A stretch of DNA of 64,000 nucleotides from Rutidosis leptorrhynchoides (GCF_046630445.1 NC_092342.1:80402001-80466000); one strand, 5' to 3'. Counted from the first letter of the stretch, positions 1 through 12,497 are shown. Notes: a model not told the origin generated them from the letters alone. Numbers and translations: made by a program.

Positions 1-115
1 CAGTTTATATTATTAAAAATAATAAAAATACTAATAATAATAACAATAAAAATACTAATAATATTAATAATCAAAGTAATACTAATAATAAAAATGATAT
101 CAATATTTATGATAT

Positions 116-239
<124 letters not shown>

Positions 240-710
240 TGATAATTTTGTAAATTATAATAATAACTAATAATTCATTATAACTTTAGTAAAGTTATTA
301 AGATTTTAATTTTCATAATATTGTTAATGAATGAAAATTTTATAATAATACTTGTATTAATAATGATAATGATAAATAATATTTTTAATGATAATAATAA
401 TATTTATTAATACTTCTTTAATATTAATATTAATAATAATATTAATATTATTACTATTTATGAAAGTAATAATAGTATTAATACAACTATAATTCAACTT
501 GTAATCATATAGTTAAATATTATAAATTTCTACATATAATGTTTATAAATTATTTATAATACAATATTCATATGAGTACCTATGTATAGAAATTATATAT
601 ATATTTCATATATTAACTTACCATTGTTAATATATAATTATTCGTTATTAACTTCATAAAATGAGTGTTCTTAAATAATGTATTCGAAGTATCATTATAT
701 ATTCTAAATT

Positions 711-934
<224 letters not shown>

Positions 935-1440
935 CTAAAATTATTCTTTAAAAGATTTCATCTATATCATAAAACGTGTTCAATATTATGAAAACTAAAT
1001 AATTAACCTATCAAGAGACATGAGACAATTATTGTAAGGCATGCATTGAAAATTAAGTAGGAATCTCCACTAAATTTTGTCCAGTTATCGTTAGTTGACA
1101 CTTTCGTTCCTACTTGTAAATCACTTTACCATTTATTTTGAATATTGTTAAAAAGAAAGGTTTCCTAAATCAAAGTGGACCTCTTAACAGAGACTTGTAA
1201 TCATACAATGTATCTAATAAATCAATCATTTGATATTATCTTCTAATTTCATCTATAATCATATTGAAACAAATACGTTCATTTAATGGTTCGTGAATCA
1301 TCGGAATTGGTTGAGGTTTAAATGAATGTATGAACACAGTTTAAAATTCTTGAGATTTAACTTAACAAACTTTGCTTATCATGTCGGAAACATATAAATA
1401 TTAAAGTTTAAATTTGGTCAGAAATTTTCGAGTTGTCACA

Positions 1441-1490
1441 ATACCTACCCGTTAAAGAAATTTCGTCCCCGAAATTTCCGGGTTGTCACA
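1441..1490 (-). other. Collapsed interior of element G: PPT, hairpin and LTR stub
   Basis: Reading the minus strand from 1490: a 20-base LTR start (TGTGACAACCCGGAAATTTC) runs straight into the end-of-interior sequence with a hairpin (1458-1477) and polypurine tract, and then into the next LTR at 1440. Almost the whole 5' LTR and interior are therefore missing. The AAATTTC present both at the LTR start and before the tract could have served as microhomology for the deletion (inference). Position 1490 is where G meets the 5' LTR of the Sirevirus-like element. Confidence 0.65.
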
Positions 1491-1920
1491 CCTTAAAGGA
1501 AACTATGGAGTTGATTAATCTCATTGGGGATTAATACTTGTCCAAAGTGAAGACAAGTTAATCTTAGTTGGAGGTAATCCTTCAAAGAGATAGAAGGATT
1601 AGGTTTGTTGTCTAAGGAGAAGTACAAGGCTTGTAAATCGGATCTCCACTGGATTTGGAGAAAAGTGCATAGTGAAGTAAAAATCTCGATTAGTGAATCG
1701 GGGAGTGGATTAAGGTGGATTAGTTAACATCCACCCGAACCACTATAAATCCTTGTGTTTATGTTCTTTACTTTACTTTCCACATCATTACAAACATAAA
1801 CACACCACACATTGGTTTGAGTTGACTAACGTGATCAAGTATTGTTCAAATCGTATTGATCATCGAAAAAGTTTTAAAAATCATATTAAGTAACTATTCA
1901 CCCCCCTCTAGTTACTTACA
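1491..1920 (+). repeat. 5' LTR of the Sirevirus-like element (3' part only)
   Basis: Matches 14871-15005 joined to 39491-39791 across the insertion of element A, for example the cttaaagg start, the gagaagtacaagg block and the tract before the end. The first ~1.86 kb of the LTR is missing because element G interrupts it at 1490/1491. A TATA-like ctataaatcc lies at 1743-1752, repeated in the 3' LTR near 39604. The LTR ends in ACA at 1920, directly before the primer site. Confidence 0.85.
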
Positions 1921-1922
1921 AT

Positions 1923-1934
1923 TGGTATCAGAGC
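1923..1934 (+). promoter_or_regulatory. Primer-binding site (initiator tRNA-Met type)
   Basis: TGGTATCAGAGC three bases after the LTR end. This is the standard plant primer site complementary to the 3' end of initiator tRNA-Met, and it fixes the LTR boundary. Confidence 0.92.
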
Positions 1935-2031
1935 GGTTGCTCGTACATTTGATCTAGAAACATTTTTGATTGAGTCAAAAATCATTTTGGGAAAAAACCC
2001 GAGTTAAATGTTCTTGGGATCAACTCAAACG

Positions 2032-2936
2032 ATGGCATACATTGAAAGATTGGCTAATGAAGCACCAATCTTGGATAGATAGAATGTCTATGTGTGGAAG
2101 AGAAGATTCGAGATCTATGTCAAATCAAAAGATTATGACATATGGAGAATCATCAAGGAAGGAAACCTTGCTCCTCAAGAATCTTCAAACATGGTGAATT
2201 CAACACTCCAAAATAGTGAAGTAGTGAACCAAGTACAAAAGCAAATTGATGCTATATCACTACTTTATAGAGTTCTTCCTAGTGAAGAAAGGGTTAAAAT
2301 GTTTTCATGTGAAAGTGCAAAGGAATGTTGGGATTCACTATGTCCTCAAGTAGAAGAAGCCTCTAGTTGTTCAATGAAAAATGGGTTTGAGGAAAATATA
2401 ACAAGACTTGAATGTCTTGGTGGGAATTGGTTGGTTGATCAAGATGGAGATAAAGATGAAGACTTATGTCTCATGGGTTTAAGATACTCTCCAAGTCAAG
2501 ATGCTCGTAGTGAGGATGAGGTTGAATCATGCTATGAAGGAGAAGAAGGCGAAAGCTCAAGCGTTCAAAGCGATGAGGTACATTCTATCCTTCTAATTAT
2601 GAAGATTTGCTAGATGAATACAAAGCGGTAAAATTTGTGTATACTAGAAGTTGTGACAAAGTAAAATTGTTGGAAAAAGAATTACAAAAGGTACTCAAAA
2701 AGATTTTAAGTGATGAAAAAAATTATTTGAAAAGATCTTTAAATGACAAAAATTGTTTTAAAGATAAAATTGTTTTACAATCAAGTCACCATTCTAGTAA
2801 ACGCAAACAATATACTCTAAGTCCAAGGTCAATTATCAAAAAGGTTGAAAACCTAGGAAGGGTAAACAAATCTAGCAAAACTATAAGAGGGATAAGCCAA
2901 AGGTTGGGTAATCTTAGAATAAATGAGAATCAGTGA
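2032..2936 (+). pseudogene. gag: Decayed copia gag (Sirevirus-like)
   Basis: From the ATG at 2032 a broken frame encodes a copia-type gag (UBN2/DUF4219-like). The Trp-containing WKRRFEIYVKSKDYDIWRII block is at about 2092-2150 and a VLPSEERVKMFSCESAKECWDSL block follows near 2265-2340. The first segment has a TAG stop at 2080-2082. Around 2580 the reading shifts to another frame, where an acidic stretch continues into a Lys/Glu-rich coiled region (EDLLDEY...KVKLLEKELQKVLK), like the Sirevirus gag tail. No CCHC zinc knuckle is visible, so the nucleocapsid part is lost. Gag would form the cytoplasmic virus-like particle; this copy cannot make it. Family call is good; the Sirevirus assignment is an inference. 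Confidence 0.72.
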
Positions 2937-4243
2937 TCAAACATTTTGAAAAGAGGATTGTGTATTTAAACCTTAATGTGTTTTAAGTCAATGTGTCTTT
3001 ATTTCAAAAATTACACATCCTCTAATTAGTTAAAAGAATTTCTCAATAAGATTATGCTTACCTTAGGAATAAATGCTTACTTGAATGGATTGCATGCTAG
3101 TTGTAGGACAATGTGCCTTATTTGTATAATATATATGTAACTATATATATAAATATACATACATGCCTACATACGTGTCATTGATGATGAAACATCGGTT
3201 GGATGTGATCATACAATGTTAAGCAAAGAAAACTTGTCCTCAAGTATTCTGTAGAAACGACAAAATCGCCAAAACGCGCTCAACGTGAAAAAACAGACAA
3301 GAAATCTACTATTCCATGCTGCACGGTCAACCCACGGCGGACCGCAGGATCAATCGCAAAAATTCACCATGGTCAAACCTACGGTCGTCCGCAATTTGAC
3401 CGCATGGGTACTGACGGCCTCTTTAACCTTGTTCTTGCCTCATTCCGTATTTCATTCAAAATTGTTTTTATTTCCCTCTCCTCCACGGCTCAAGATCTCC
3501 GACCGCACACCAACGAATCCACTCCTTCTCATCTATAATCTTCAATCTTGTTAAGATTAATCTATGAATTCTCCTCATTCAATAGTGTTAGTATGATGAT
3601 TTCTTCAAACATTATTTGAAGAAACCCTAATTCGAAATTCTCACTCAAATTGATGCTAATAATCAATTGTGTTCATGAAAACCTCAAAAAATCTTTGAAA
3701 TCATGATTAACATTGCATCAATTTAAGACTTTGAATTTTAGGGTTCATCATACAACTAGATTAGGTTTTCATAAGTTAATTGTTCACATGATTCAAACAC
3801 ATTGTCACTAATAAAGAGTAATAATGTAGAAATTGGTAACATCAAAACATTTGTGTTGATGAAAATCAAGCTTACAATTGTGCATTGATGAAACTCGAAT
3901 TTGCAAAACACGAATTCATGTGAACATTATGAAAACCACTAATAGTCTAAAGTGCAAAAGCATTGTCATCAAAAGAGGGTGAGAATGTGAAGAATGTTAA
4001 CATCAAAATACTAGGTATTGATGATAACTAAGTTTGTAAATCATTGTGTTGTATGAATAATGTGAGAACATATGTTCATATAGTTGCAAACACACTCTTA
4101 TCAAAATAGGGTAAGAATGTGAAGAAAAGTTAACACAAGAACACTAGTGTACTTATGTCAGCTAAGTTTGCAAAACATTGATTACACAATTGATTCATTT
4201 GTACGTTCACTTTGATTTAAATTGTAGTGTTTTTGTATAGAAA
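2937..4243 (+). other. Non-coding interior of the Sirevirus-like element
   Basis: About 1.3 kb between gag and the env-position ORF where a full element would carry pol; I see no pol motif in any frame. It includes CpG-rich repeated words (3322-3420) and an AT-rich stretch in which phrases such as 'aaaata(g)ggtaagaatgtgaag' and 'ttaacatcaaaatact' recur (3830-4150), suggesting old tandem duplication. It ends in tgtttttgtatag at about 4240, which looks like a plant 3' splice site, directly before the next ATG. Confidence 0.5.
3322..3420. repeat. Cluster of CACGGTCGACC-like palindromic words (copy 1)
   Basis: Degenerate copies of a word related to CACGGTCGACC and its complement: cacggtcaacc, cacggcggaccg, acggtcgtccgc, tttgaccgc. 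The same word family recurs at 5411-5445, 13226-13330 and 14505-14545 of the same element. These are among the few CpG-rich islands of an otherwise AT-rich interior. Confidence 0.55.
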
Positions 4244-5203
4244 ATGGCAAGAACTAAAGACGTGGAATTAAGAGGAAAGAAAGCATACGATCCTCCAAAA
4301 ACACTTAATGCCAAACTAAAATACAACGTACAATTCCTTAGTAACAAGAAGATTGCTGAAGGAAGAAGAGTTGCCTACGGTCAACTACCCGAGCTTATGA
4401 CCGCTTTCTTGGCACTCATGTGGGAGAGTCTTTTCTTACTATCGATGGACCAATCTATCCAACCCTCATCCAAGAATTCTAAGCAAATTTTACCTTTGAG
4501 AATGGAGTGGTCTATTTCTATCTTCTCAACAAAAATCACACATACTCTCTCAAGGACATTGGTGAAATAATGGGAGTACCATCAGTGGGTGAAGAATTCT
4601 ACAGCCATTATCATAACATTAGTAACCTTTCATACTTTCTTTCAAATGAAGATGAAGTTCTTGATCTGATGTGTAAGGAAGATGCTCCACGAGAGGAAAT
4701 TTCCATAAAAGGTGTGCTGGGAAGACATCTAAAGTCCAAGTGTGAACTGTGGAGTAATGTGATCAGTTACAACGTGTATTGTAAAGCTGGAAATCATTCC
4801 AACATTCATGCCACTCGGTTTTGCCTTACTATGGTGCCTAGAAAAGAAGAAACCTGTTAACATGGCATTTCTCATGGCTTCAAGAATGAGCAATCTCATC
4901 ACTGAAACCACTCGAGGACTTCCTTATGGAATGCACCTTAACAGCATGTTCGAGCACCTTGAAATCACTCATTCTAATTCTCATCGACCCACTTATGATT
5001 ACATTAAGGGAGGACTCTCAAAAGCTTCATCTTCGAAAAAGAGGAAAAATGATCATGATGCAGGTTCGAGTGAGTCAAGCAGAAGGGCAATTGAAATCTC
5101 AGACAGTGATGAGGAAGCAACAGCTGATCCCGTGAGCAAATTGGATGTTGGTGGTAAACTTGATCACATTTACAAAAGTCAAATCAAGTGCACAAAGAAA
5201 TAA
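4244..5203 (+). pseudogene. Env-position ORF, plant-transposon/ATHILA-ORF1-like, broken by frameshifts
   Basis: Starts with MARTKDVELRGKKAYDPP at 4244. The reading moves from frame 2 to frame 1 near 4420 and back near 4845, and frame 1 has a TAA near 4478. Followed through the breaks it gives about 310 residues: a basic N-terminus, a TIDGPIYPTLIQEF block, the LLNKNHTYSLKDIGEIMGVPS block, a Cys/Trp-containing middle, a VNMAFLMASRM...LPYGMHLNSMFEHL block, and a Ser/Lys/Asp-rich tail with KKRKNDHD (possible nuclear signal). The order resembles the 'putative plant transposon protein' / ATHILA ORF-1 families that I know from plant elements; I cannot run a profile search. Function is unknown. It lies where env-like ORFs occur in Sireviruses, with a splice-acceptor-like sequence ending at 4240. 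A similar module is found in the Athila element at 40023-41113. Confidence 0.55.
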
Positions 5204-6240
5204 TCCAAGGTGAAGAAGCTACTGAAAGGGATGTTGAGGTCATTTACTTGTGGATCAAGTGGAAATGTTGATGATGAGAGTGAGTGAGAAACTTGATTTG
5301 TGTTAAAAACATGTTTAATTTGGGTTTGTAAATCGTACTTCTTTTATTTTTGAACAGTATCGTGATTGTTTGATATTGGGTGTTTAAAACCTGCCCACAG
5401 ACTCTACACGGTCGAACCACGATCGACCGTGATATCGACCGTAGTGTCTCTGACATTTTTTTGGTATTTTCAATGAAAGTGGAACAACTTCCATTTAATA
5501 TAATTTCTCTGCATACAATGACCAAATTCAATTATAATTAATTGTGATTGGAAACTCTTAAATGAATCAATCTCCCAAAATTGTGAAATGTCATTTACTT
5601 CTCTACCTCCTTTTAAAGAAAGATCATCAAGGATCTTCATGCACCCAAAGTAATGAGTTCCTCTAAACCTTTCCAATTATTAATATATATAAATAACACG
5701 TTCACCGTGTTCGGTCAAACGTAAATGGCTATTTATATATACAGCTAATCGTAAATATATATATTAAATTAACGAATTTCCATTCTGTTAAACAAATATA
5801 TGAATCCATTAATAGTCAATAGTCCAGTTTTACAAGAATCGTTCTTTTATGTAAACATTAAATAAAGTATAAATTAATTAACCCAAACTATATATATTTA
5901 GTCAAACATCACGATTAATTGGCATAGATAAGCATAATATAAATTTAGCTACGGGACATAGGAGTAATAAAATAGATACAACTTACAACAAACTTCACTT
6001 TCATTATCTTCAAACGGTTGGAACTTGAAATAAAAATACCCGTATAACTTTTTAGTAACGGTACAATATTAATATTAATACTTGGAAATTACAACGAAAA
6101 TACACGGAGTAAACTTGGACTGTATTTGTAACTTGAAAATGTTGAAAAAATAAGAATTTTGAATTGGTGTTTTTGGAACTAGTGGGATTCCCTTCACAAC
6201 TCCCTTCCCCCATTCTTTTCATTTATGAAGTATTTATATA
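5204..6240 (+). other. Non-coding 3' interior of the Sirevirus-like element
   Basis: AT-rich, no ORF worth calling. The only structured part is the palindromic-word cluster at 5411-5445 (cacggtcgaacc, cgatcgaccgtg, atcgaccgtag). Continues after copia T at 12503. Confidence 0.5.
5411..5445. repeat. CACGGTCGACC-like palindromic words (copy 2)
   Basis: Three copies of the word family in 35 bases just downstream of the env-position ORF, including an exact CGATCGACCGTG. Same family as 3322-3420. Confidence 0.55.
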
Positions 6241-6245
6241 AGGAT
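6241..6245. other. Target-site duplication of copia T, left copy
   Basis: aggat directly before the LTR, repeated at 12498-12502. Confidence 0.95.
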
Positions 6246-6483
6246 TGTTGTGATACATTAAATGAATGGTCAATTTTCTTTTGTCACTACTGTTTCACCT
6301 ACAATCATAAATTGAATGCGAATAGTAATTATACAGTAAATCATAGTAGTATAAATATCGAACGAAATGTAAGCATACTGGTGTACTGATTCTTCAATAT
6401 ATTTCTTACTCTTCTTATTTAATACTAATCTTCAGTCAAGAAGCATACCACTAAAGGTAGTTATATAGTGCTAAATTATAACA
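6246..6483 (+). repeat. 5' LTR of copia T
   Basis: Starts TGTTGTGATACATTAAATGA and ends ATTATAACA; pairs with 12260-12497. A TATA-like tataaata is at 6350-6357. The sequence just inside it (cattatcagcacgat, 6484-6498) is at the primer-site position but is not the usual TGGTATCAGAGC; it could be a non-canonical primer site. Confidence 0.96.
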
Positions 6484-6516
6484 CATTATCAGCACGATTA
6501 TCTCAACATTTTTAAT

Positions 6517-6630
6517 ATGGTTGGCTCTGCCACCTAAATAATAAATGGTTGGTTATACCACCTAGATAATGTATGGTCGGTTATACCGCCTAAATAATAT
6601 ATGGTCAACATTTTCGCCTAATTATCATCT
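6517..6630 (+). repeat. 28-bp tandem repeat in the copia T leader
   Basis: Units begin at 6517, 6545, 6573 and 6601 with atggt(t/c)gg..cc(a/g)cctaaataat. Three units are full and the fourth is diverged. It lies about 35 bp inside the LTR. Confidence 0.85.
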
Positions 6631-6789
6631 ATGTTTACTAACATTTATTTCTGTATACTAACATTTACAATTATGTTATCTAACATTTATTTGGTTACTT
6701 ACATTTATTTATTGCATACTAATGTTTATTCTTAAAACTATTAAGTTATACATAATACGTTTATTTTTTTATTAGTCATTATCTTAACC

Positions 6790-6978
6790 TCCGTATTTAT
6801 ACTAAATGTATTTATACTAAGTGTATTTATAGTAAATATATTTATACTAATTAAATTCTTTTATTAAAATTATTTTAATACAACGGCAACATAACGGTTG
6901 TTAACATTAATTAACAACGTTACAACGGTCATATATACATAACGGTTGTTAACGTCGATTAACGACGTTACAGCGACT
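6790..6978 (+). repeat. Short tandem and inverted repeats in the copia T leader
   Basis: A 15-mer related to gtatttatactaaat repeats about four times at 6793-6855. Then aacggttgttaac...attaac(a/g)acgtta occurs twice (about 6892-6928 and 6941-6975). Each copy is roughly self-complementary and carries AACGG cores like plant MYB sites. Any regulatory role is an inference. Confidence 0.6.
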
Positions 6979-7291
6979 ATATTTTTCAAATATAAATTAA
7001 ACATCCCGATTTTCACATTTTCACAAATCAATCTTCATTTTCTCAAGTTACTACTCTCAAAGTTTTTTTTTTTAAAAGATGATTAACTCAAGGATGATTT
7101 TTCGGTACACCACCAGATGAACCTATATTCTATCCTTCCTTTATGATTTTATTATTTGTAATCATGCCATTATTCTGTTGTGTTGCTACTTATGAATTTA
7201 AATTAAATCTAATTTCATGTTGTTATTTGTCTATGAATAAAAATTGATTATGATTATGATTTATGTTGTTCATGTTTTTTTGAAAATAGAA

Positions 7292-8272
7292 ATATCAAAC
7301 TTATCAAAGCTTGAGTTTGATGCCCTGGACGTATCGAGAACAAACTACACATCATGGGTCATGGACGTAGAAATAAATCTTGGATCATTGGGTATTCAAG
7401 AAACTTTAAAAGAAAACAATACTTGTTCTGATCAAGATAAATTAAAATCAATTGCTTTTATTCGCAAACACATTGATATCACCTTAAAACATATGTATCT
7501 CACTATTAAAGATCCGCATGTTTTATGGGAAAGTATCAAGAGTAGATTCGATAATCAAAATGAAATATTACTCCCAGATGCGAGGGAAGAATGGAGAAAT
7601 CTAAGGTTCCAAGACTTCAAAAAGGTAAGTGAATACAGCTCGGCCATGTTCAAGATTCGTTCAAAGCTTCAATTTTGTGGTCAAGAAATAAGTGATGCTG
7701 ATATGATGGAGAAAACTTTCTCCACAATGCATTCTGCAAACATAACTGTGCAAGAAAATTTAAGATTTCAGAATTACAAAACTTTTTCCAAACTTCAAAC
7801 TTATCTCTTAGTTGAAGCTAATGCTATTAACAATAATTTTAATAATAAAAGAAGAAATGCACATGGATGAGGGCTTGGACAAGGTCATGGTCATATTGGC
7901 CAAAACCATCATCATGGAAATTACCATAACAATAATAAAAACCATAACTATGTTCGAAATCACCCTTATGGTAATGGTCGTGGTCGTGGTGGTCGTGGTC
8001 GTGGAAAAAGAAATAATAATCCACAAAATTATAAAATCCAAACACCATACAATCCCACAAATCACAATGTTGAAGAAGGCTCTTCAAAGAATGTTGAAGA
8101 TTCTTGTTACCGATGTGGTAAAATTGGACACTGGTCTAAAAACTGCCAAACAAATCAGCATACTGTTAATCGATATCAAGAATCCCTAAAGGTAAAAGGA
8201 AAAAAAGCAAACCTTGTTGATGACCTTGATACAAAAATCACCGAGCCAACTTGTGACTACTTTAATGAATAA
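7292..8272 (+). pseudogene. gag: gag of copia T with one internal stop
   Basis: Copia gag (UBN2 family): SNLSKLEFDALDVSRTNYTSWVMD opening, the LKHMYLTIKDPHVLWESIKSRF block, and a CCHC zinc knuckle CYRCGKIGHWSKNC at 8105-8146. The family's usual start methionine appears to be ATA at 7292-7294; an upstream in-frame ATG exists at 7244. A single TGA at 7868-7870 separates the capsid part from the Gly/His/Asn-rich nucleocapsid part, which stays in the same frame to the TAA at 8270-8272. Gag would package the RNA in virus-like particles. Otherwise it is well preserved, about 325 residues. Confidence 0.85.
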
Positions 8273-8640
<368 letters not shown>

Positions 8641-10316
8641 ATGATGTATACTGCTGGAGTGAAAAATCAGTCAAATGGTGGAGATATTTGTATTGCAGAC
8701 AGTGGTGCCACTCATACCATACTCAAATCTAAAAAATATTTCACAGACTTGAAAGCAATAGAAGGAACTATACATACTATATCAGGTCATGTGGACTTAA
8801 TAAAAGGAATGTGAAAGGAAAAATTCATGTTACCAAATGGTACGAATTTTCTGATAAATAATGCCTTATTTTCTCCCATGTCAAAGAGAAATTTGTTAAG
8901 TTTCTCTGACATATACCAAAATGGATATGATTATCAGTCAGTGACAACAGAAAATGAAAAATATTTAAGTATCACTGATAAGAATCGTGTAATTGAAAAA
9001 CTACCAAGACTTCATTCTGGTTTACATTATACACATATAAATGTACCTGAAGTAAATGCGGTAGTTAAAGAAAAGTTATGTGATCCTGTAATGATCAGTT
9101 TGTGGCATGAGAGATTAGGCCACCCAGGATCAACAATGATGAATAGAATAATACAAAATACACATGGACATCCATTGGTGGATCAAAGGATCCCTCATTA
9201 TGCACTTATCCCATGTACATCATGCTCACTTGAAAAGTTGATAATAAGACCATCACCTTTTAAGGTTGAAAAAGAATCACCAATGTTTCTTGAAAGAATT
9301 CAAGGTGATATATGTAGACCAATTCATCCACCATGTGGACCATTTAGATATTTCATGGTTCTAATAGACGCATCTAGTAGATGGTCTCATGTTTGCCTAT
9401 TATCAAGTCGAAATGTGGCATTTGCAAAATTTCTTGCCCAAATTATTAAATTGAGAGCACATTTCCCTCATTATACTATTAAAAGGGTGAGACTAGATAA
9501 TGCCGGTGAGTTTACATCTCAAACATGTAATAACTTTTGCATGTCTATTGGGATTATTGTTGAACATCCCGTTGCCCATGTGCATACACAAAATGGTTTA
9601 GCTGAATCATTAATTAAACGATTGCAGCTAATAGCTAGACCATAGATAATGAGAACAAAACTCCTAGTATCTGTATGGGCCATGCAATTTTGCAAGCTGC
9701 ATCATTGATTCGCATTAGACCAAGTGCAAGTCATACATATTCTCCCTTGCAACTTGCTTTTAGCCATCAGCCAAATATATCTCACCCTATAACATTTAGT
9801 TGTGTGGTTTATGTCCCTATCGCACCTCCACAACACACTAAAATGGGTCCTCAAAGAAGGATGGGAATATATGTTGTATATGAAACATCTTCAATAATAA
9901 GATATATTGAACCCATGACAGGTGATGTTTTTACAGCACGTTTTGCTGATTGTCACTTTAATGAAACATTGTTCCCTAGATTAGGGGGAGAAATGAAAAA
10001 TATAGAAAATGATGTTTCATGATGTGAACCACAATTAATGTATCTTGATCCTCGCACAAAAGAATGCGAGACTAAAGTTCATAAAATAATGCATATGCAA
10101 GAACTTGCGAATAAATTTCCCGATGCATTTACAGATACAAAAAGGGTGACTAAATCATATATACCAGCAGCAAATGCTCCAGCTCGAATTGAAATTCCAA
10201 AAGCTGATAATAAAGTCAGTCTTGAGTCTTTGCCACGCCAGAAACGTGGGAGACTAATTGGTTCCAAAGATAAAAATCCTCGAAAAAGAAAATCAGCTGA
10301 TAATGAGATAAAATAA
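8641..10316 (+). pseudogene. pol: Protease and integrase part of copia T pol
   Basis: Protease motif DSGAT at 8698-8712, then a TGA at 8812-8814. The GAG-pre-integrase block WHERLGHPG starts near 9103 and is followed by integrase. The catalytic acidic residues are visible as Asp 9307-9309 (QGDI), Asp 9496-9498 (RLDNAGEF) and Glu 9604-9606 (GLAES). The frame meets TAG at 9643-9645 and is one base off by 9675, continues to TGA at 10020-10022, then reads on in the same frame to TAA at 10314-10316 through a Lys/Pro/Arg-rich linker. The C-terminal sequence has the usual copia NRH-poor region preceding RT. Catalytic residues are intact but the frame is not, so it is inactive. Confidence 0.85.
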
Positions 10317-12108
10317 AGTGTTCAAGAAGAACCACAAATCAATACTCCTTCTGCAGAGGATATTGATGATGTAAATATGAAAATTGCAATCAATTATGCA
10401 CACTCAAAAATAAAATGGAACCGAAATGAAATGAAAAATCTTGATGAGAAATTTTCATATAATATTGCATATGACATCATGAATGATGATGATGATCCAG
10501 AACCAAAATCTGTCATTGAATGTCAAAATAGACATGACTGGATCAATGGAAAGGAGCAATACGAGCTGAATTTGAATCGCACAATAAAAGAAAAGTTTTC
10601 GGATCTATTGTTCTCACACCTAAAGATGTGAAACCTGTGGGGTATATATGGATTTTTGTACGAAAAAGAAATGAGAAAAATGAAGTTACAAGATATAAAT
10701 TCAGATTTGTAGCTCAAGGTTTTTCTCAAAGACCAGGAATTGATTATGAGGAAACTTATTCTCCTGTTGTGGATGCAATTACTTTTAGATATTTAATCAG
10801 CTTGGCAGTTTCTAAAAATTTAGAAATGCATCTCATGGATGTTGTTACTGCTTATCTATATGGATCACTGAGAATGACATATATATGAAGATACCAGAAG
10901 GATTTAAGGTATCAGAAGCATCCAATGAAAAACCCAAGGAAATGTATTCGATTAAATTACAAAGATCTTTATATGGGTTGAAACAAACGGGACGTATGTA
11001 GTATAACCGATTGAGTGATTACTTGATAAGCAAAGGGTATACAAATAACCTTATTTGCCACTGTGTTTTCATTAAGAGAACAACATCCGGATATGTGATC
11101 ATAGTTGTTTATGTCGATGATCTTAACATCATAGGGACAAATAAAGAGATCCATGAAGCCATTCAACTTCTAAAGATAGAATTTGAAATGAAATATCTCG
11201 AAAAAACCAAGTATTGCCTTGGTTTACAAATTGAGCATATCCCTAATGGTTTACTTGTACATCAATCAACATATACTGAAAAGATTTTGAAACGTTTCAA
11301 TTTGGACAAGGCAAAACCATTAAGTACTCCTATGGTTGTTAGATCACTCAATGTTGAAACTGACCAGTTTCGTCCATGTGAAGATCATGAAGATATTCTT
11401 GGACCAGAAGTACCATATCTTAGCGCAATTGGAGCTCTAATCTATCTTACAAATTGTACGAGACCTGACATTTCTTTTGCAGGTAATTTGTTGTCAAGGT
11501 TCAGCTCAGCTTCTACCAAAAGATACTAGAATGGGATCAAACACATATTTCGATACCTTCGAGGAACTACTGATTTAGGATTATTTTATTCTAACAATTC
11601 AAAACAAAATTTAGTTGGTTATGCTGATGCAGGTTATTTATCTGATCCACATAAAGCTAAATCTCAAACTGGATATGTATTCCTAAATGGAGGTACCACA
11701 ATTTCATGGCGTTCTCAGAAACAAACAATTGTTGCTACATCCTCAAATCATGCTGAAGTCATTGCATTACATGAAGCTACTCGAGAATGTGTTTGGTTGA
11801 GATCAATGACACAACTCATTACTGATTCTTATGGACTAGAACGTGATAAGAGTCCAACAACTATCCATGAAGATAATGCAGCTTGTATAACACAAATGAA
11901 AGAAGGGTATATCAAAAGTGACCGAACAAAACATATACCTTACAGATTCTTCTCATATACTCAAAATCTCATCAAGGACAACCAGATTGAAATGATATAC
12001 GTTCAGTCTAGCAAAAGCTCTGCAGATCTTTTAACCAAAGCACTTCCAACTGCTAACTTCAGAACACACGTTCACAATATTGGCATGAGGCATGTTCAAA
12101 AGATGTAA
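10317..12108 (+). pseudogene. pol: RT and RNase H part of copia T pol
   Basis: After a linker (10377 on) RT begins near 10555 in a different frame: KPVGYIWIFVRKRNE, YKFRFVAQGFSQRPGIDY, then a frameshift near 10870, an in-frame TAG at 10998-11000, and the catalytic YVDD at 11110-11121. RNase H follows a TAG at 11527-11529 (GYADAGY near 11620, AEVIALHEA near 11755, EDNAACI near 11870, DLLTKALP near 12030), ending at 12106-12108. RT copies the element RNA to DNA; RNase H removes the template. At least two frameshifts and two stops make it inactive. Confidence 0.88.
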
Positions 12109-12250
12109 AAGCTCAACGATGTTTACTTGAGGGGGAGTCAACTCTATGCTGCACTCTTTTTCCCTTAGCTAAAGTTTTTTCCCACTGGGTTTTCTTTAGC
12201 AAGGTTTTTAGCGGGGCAGTACTAGTTGCCCCCTAATAAAATTGTCATTC

Positions 12251-12259
12251 AAGGAGGAG
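12251..12259 (+). promoter_or_regulatory. Polypurine tract of copia T
   Basis: aaggaggag directly before the 3' LTR, the priming site for plus-strand DNA. A second purine run, gagggggag, lies at 12129-12137 just after the RNase H stop. Confidence 0.85.
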
Positions 12260-12497
12260 TGTTGTGATACATTAAATGAATGGTCAATTTTCTTTTGTCA
12301 CTACTGTTTCACCTACAATCATAAATTGAATGTGAATAGTAATTATACAGTAAATCATAGTAGTATAAATATCGAACGAAATGTAAGCATACTGGTGTAC
12401 TGATTCTTCAATATATTTCTTACTCTTCTTAGTTAATACTAATCTTCAGTCAAGAAGCATACCACTAAAGGTAGTTATATACTTCTAAATTATAACA
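12260..12497 (+). repeat. 3' LTR of copia T
   Basis: 238 bp, same ends as the 5' LTR; tataaata at 12364-12371. Followed by the right TSD aggat at 12498-12502. Confidence 0.96.

Noticed and set aside
3285..3554. 89-codon frame starting MKKQTRNLLF
   Set aside because: Spans the palindromic-word cluster with no recognisable domain; probably chance.
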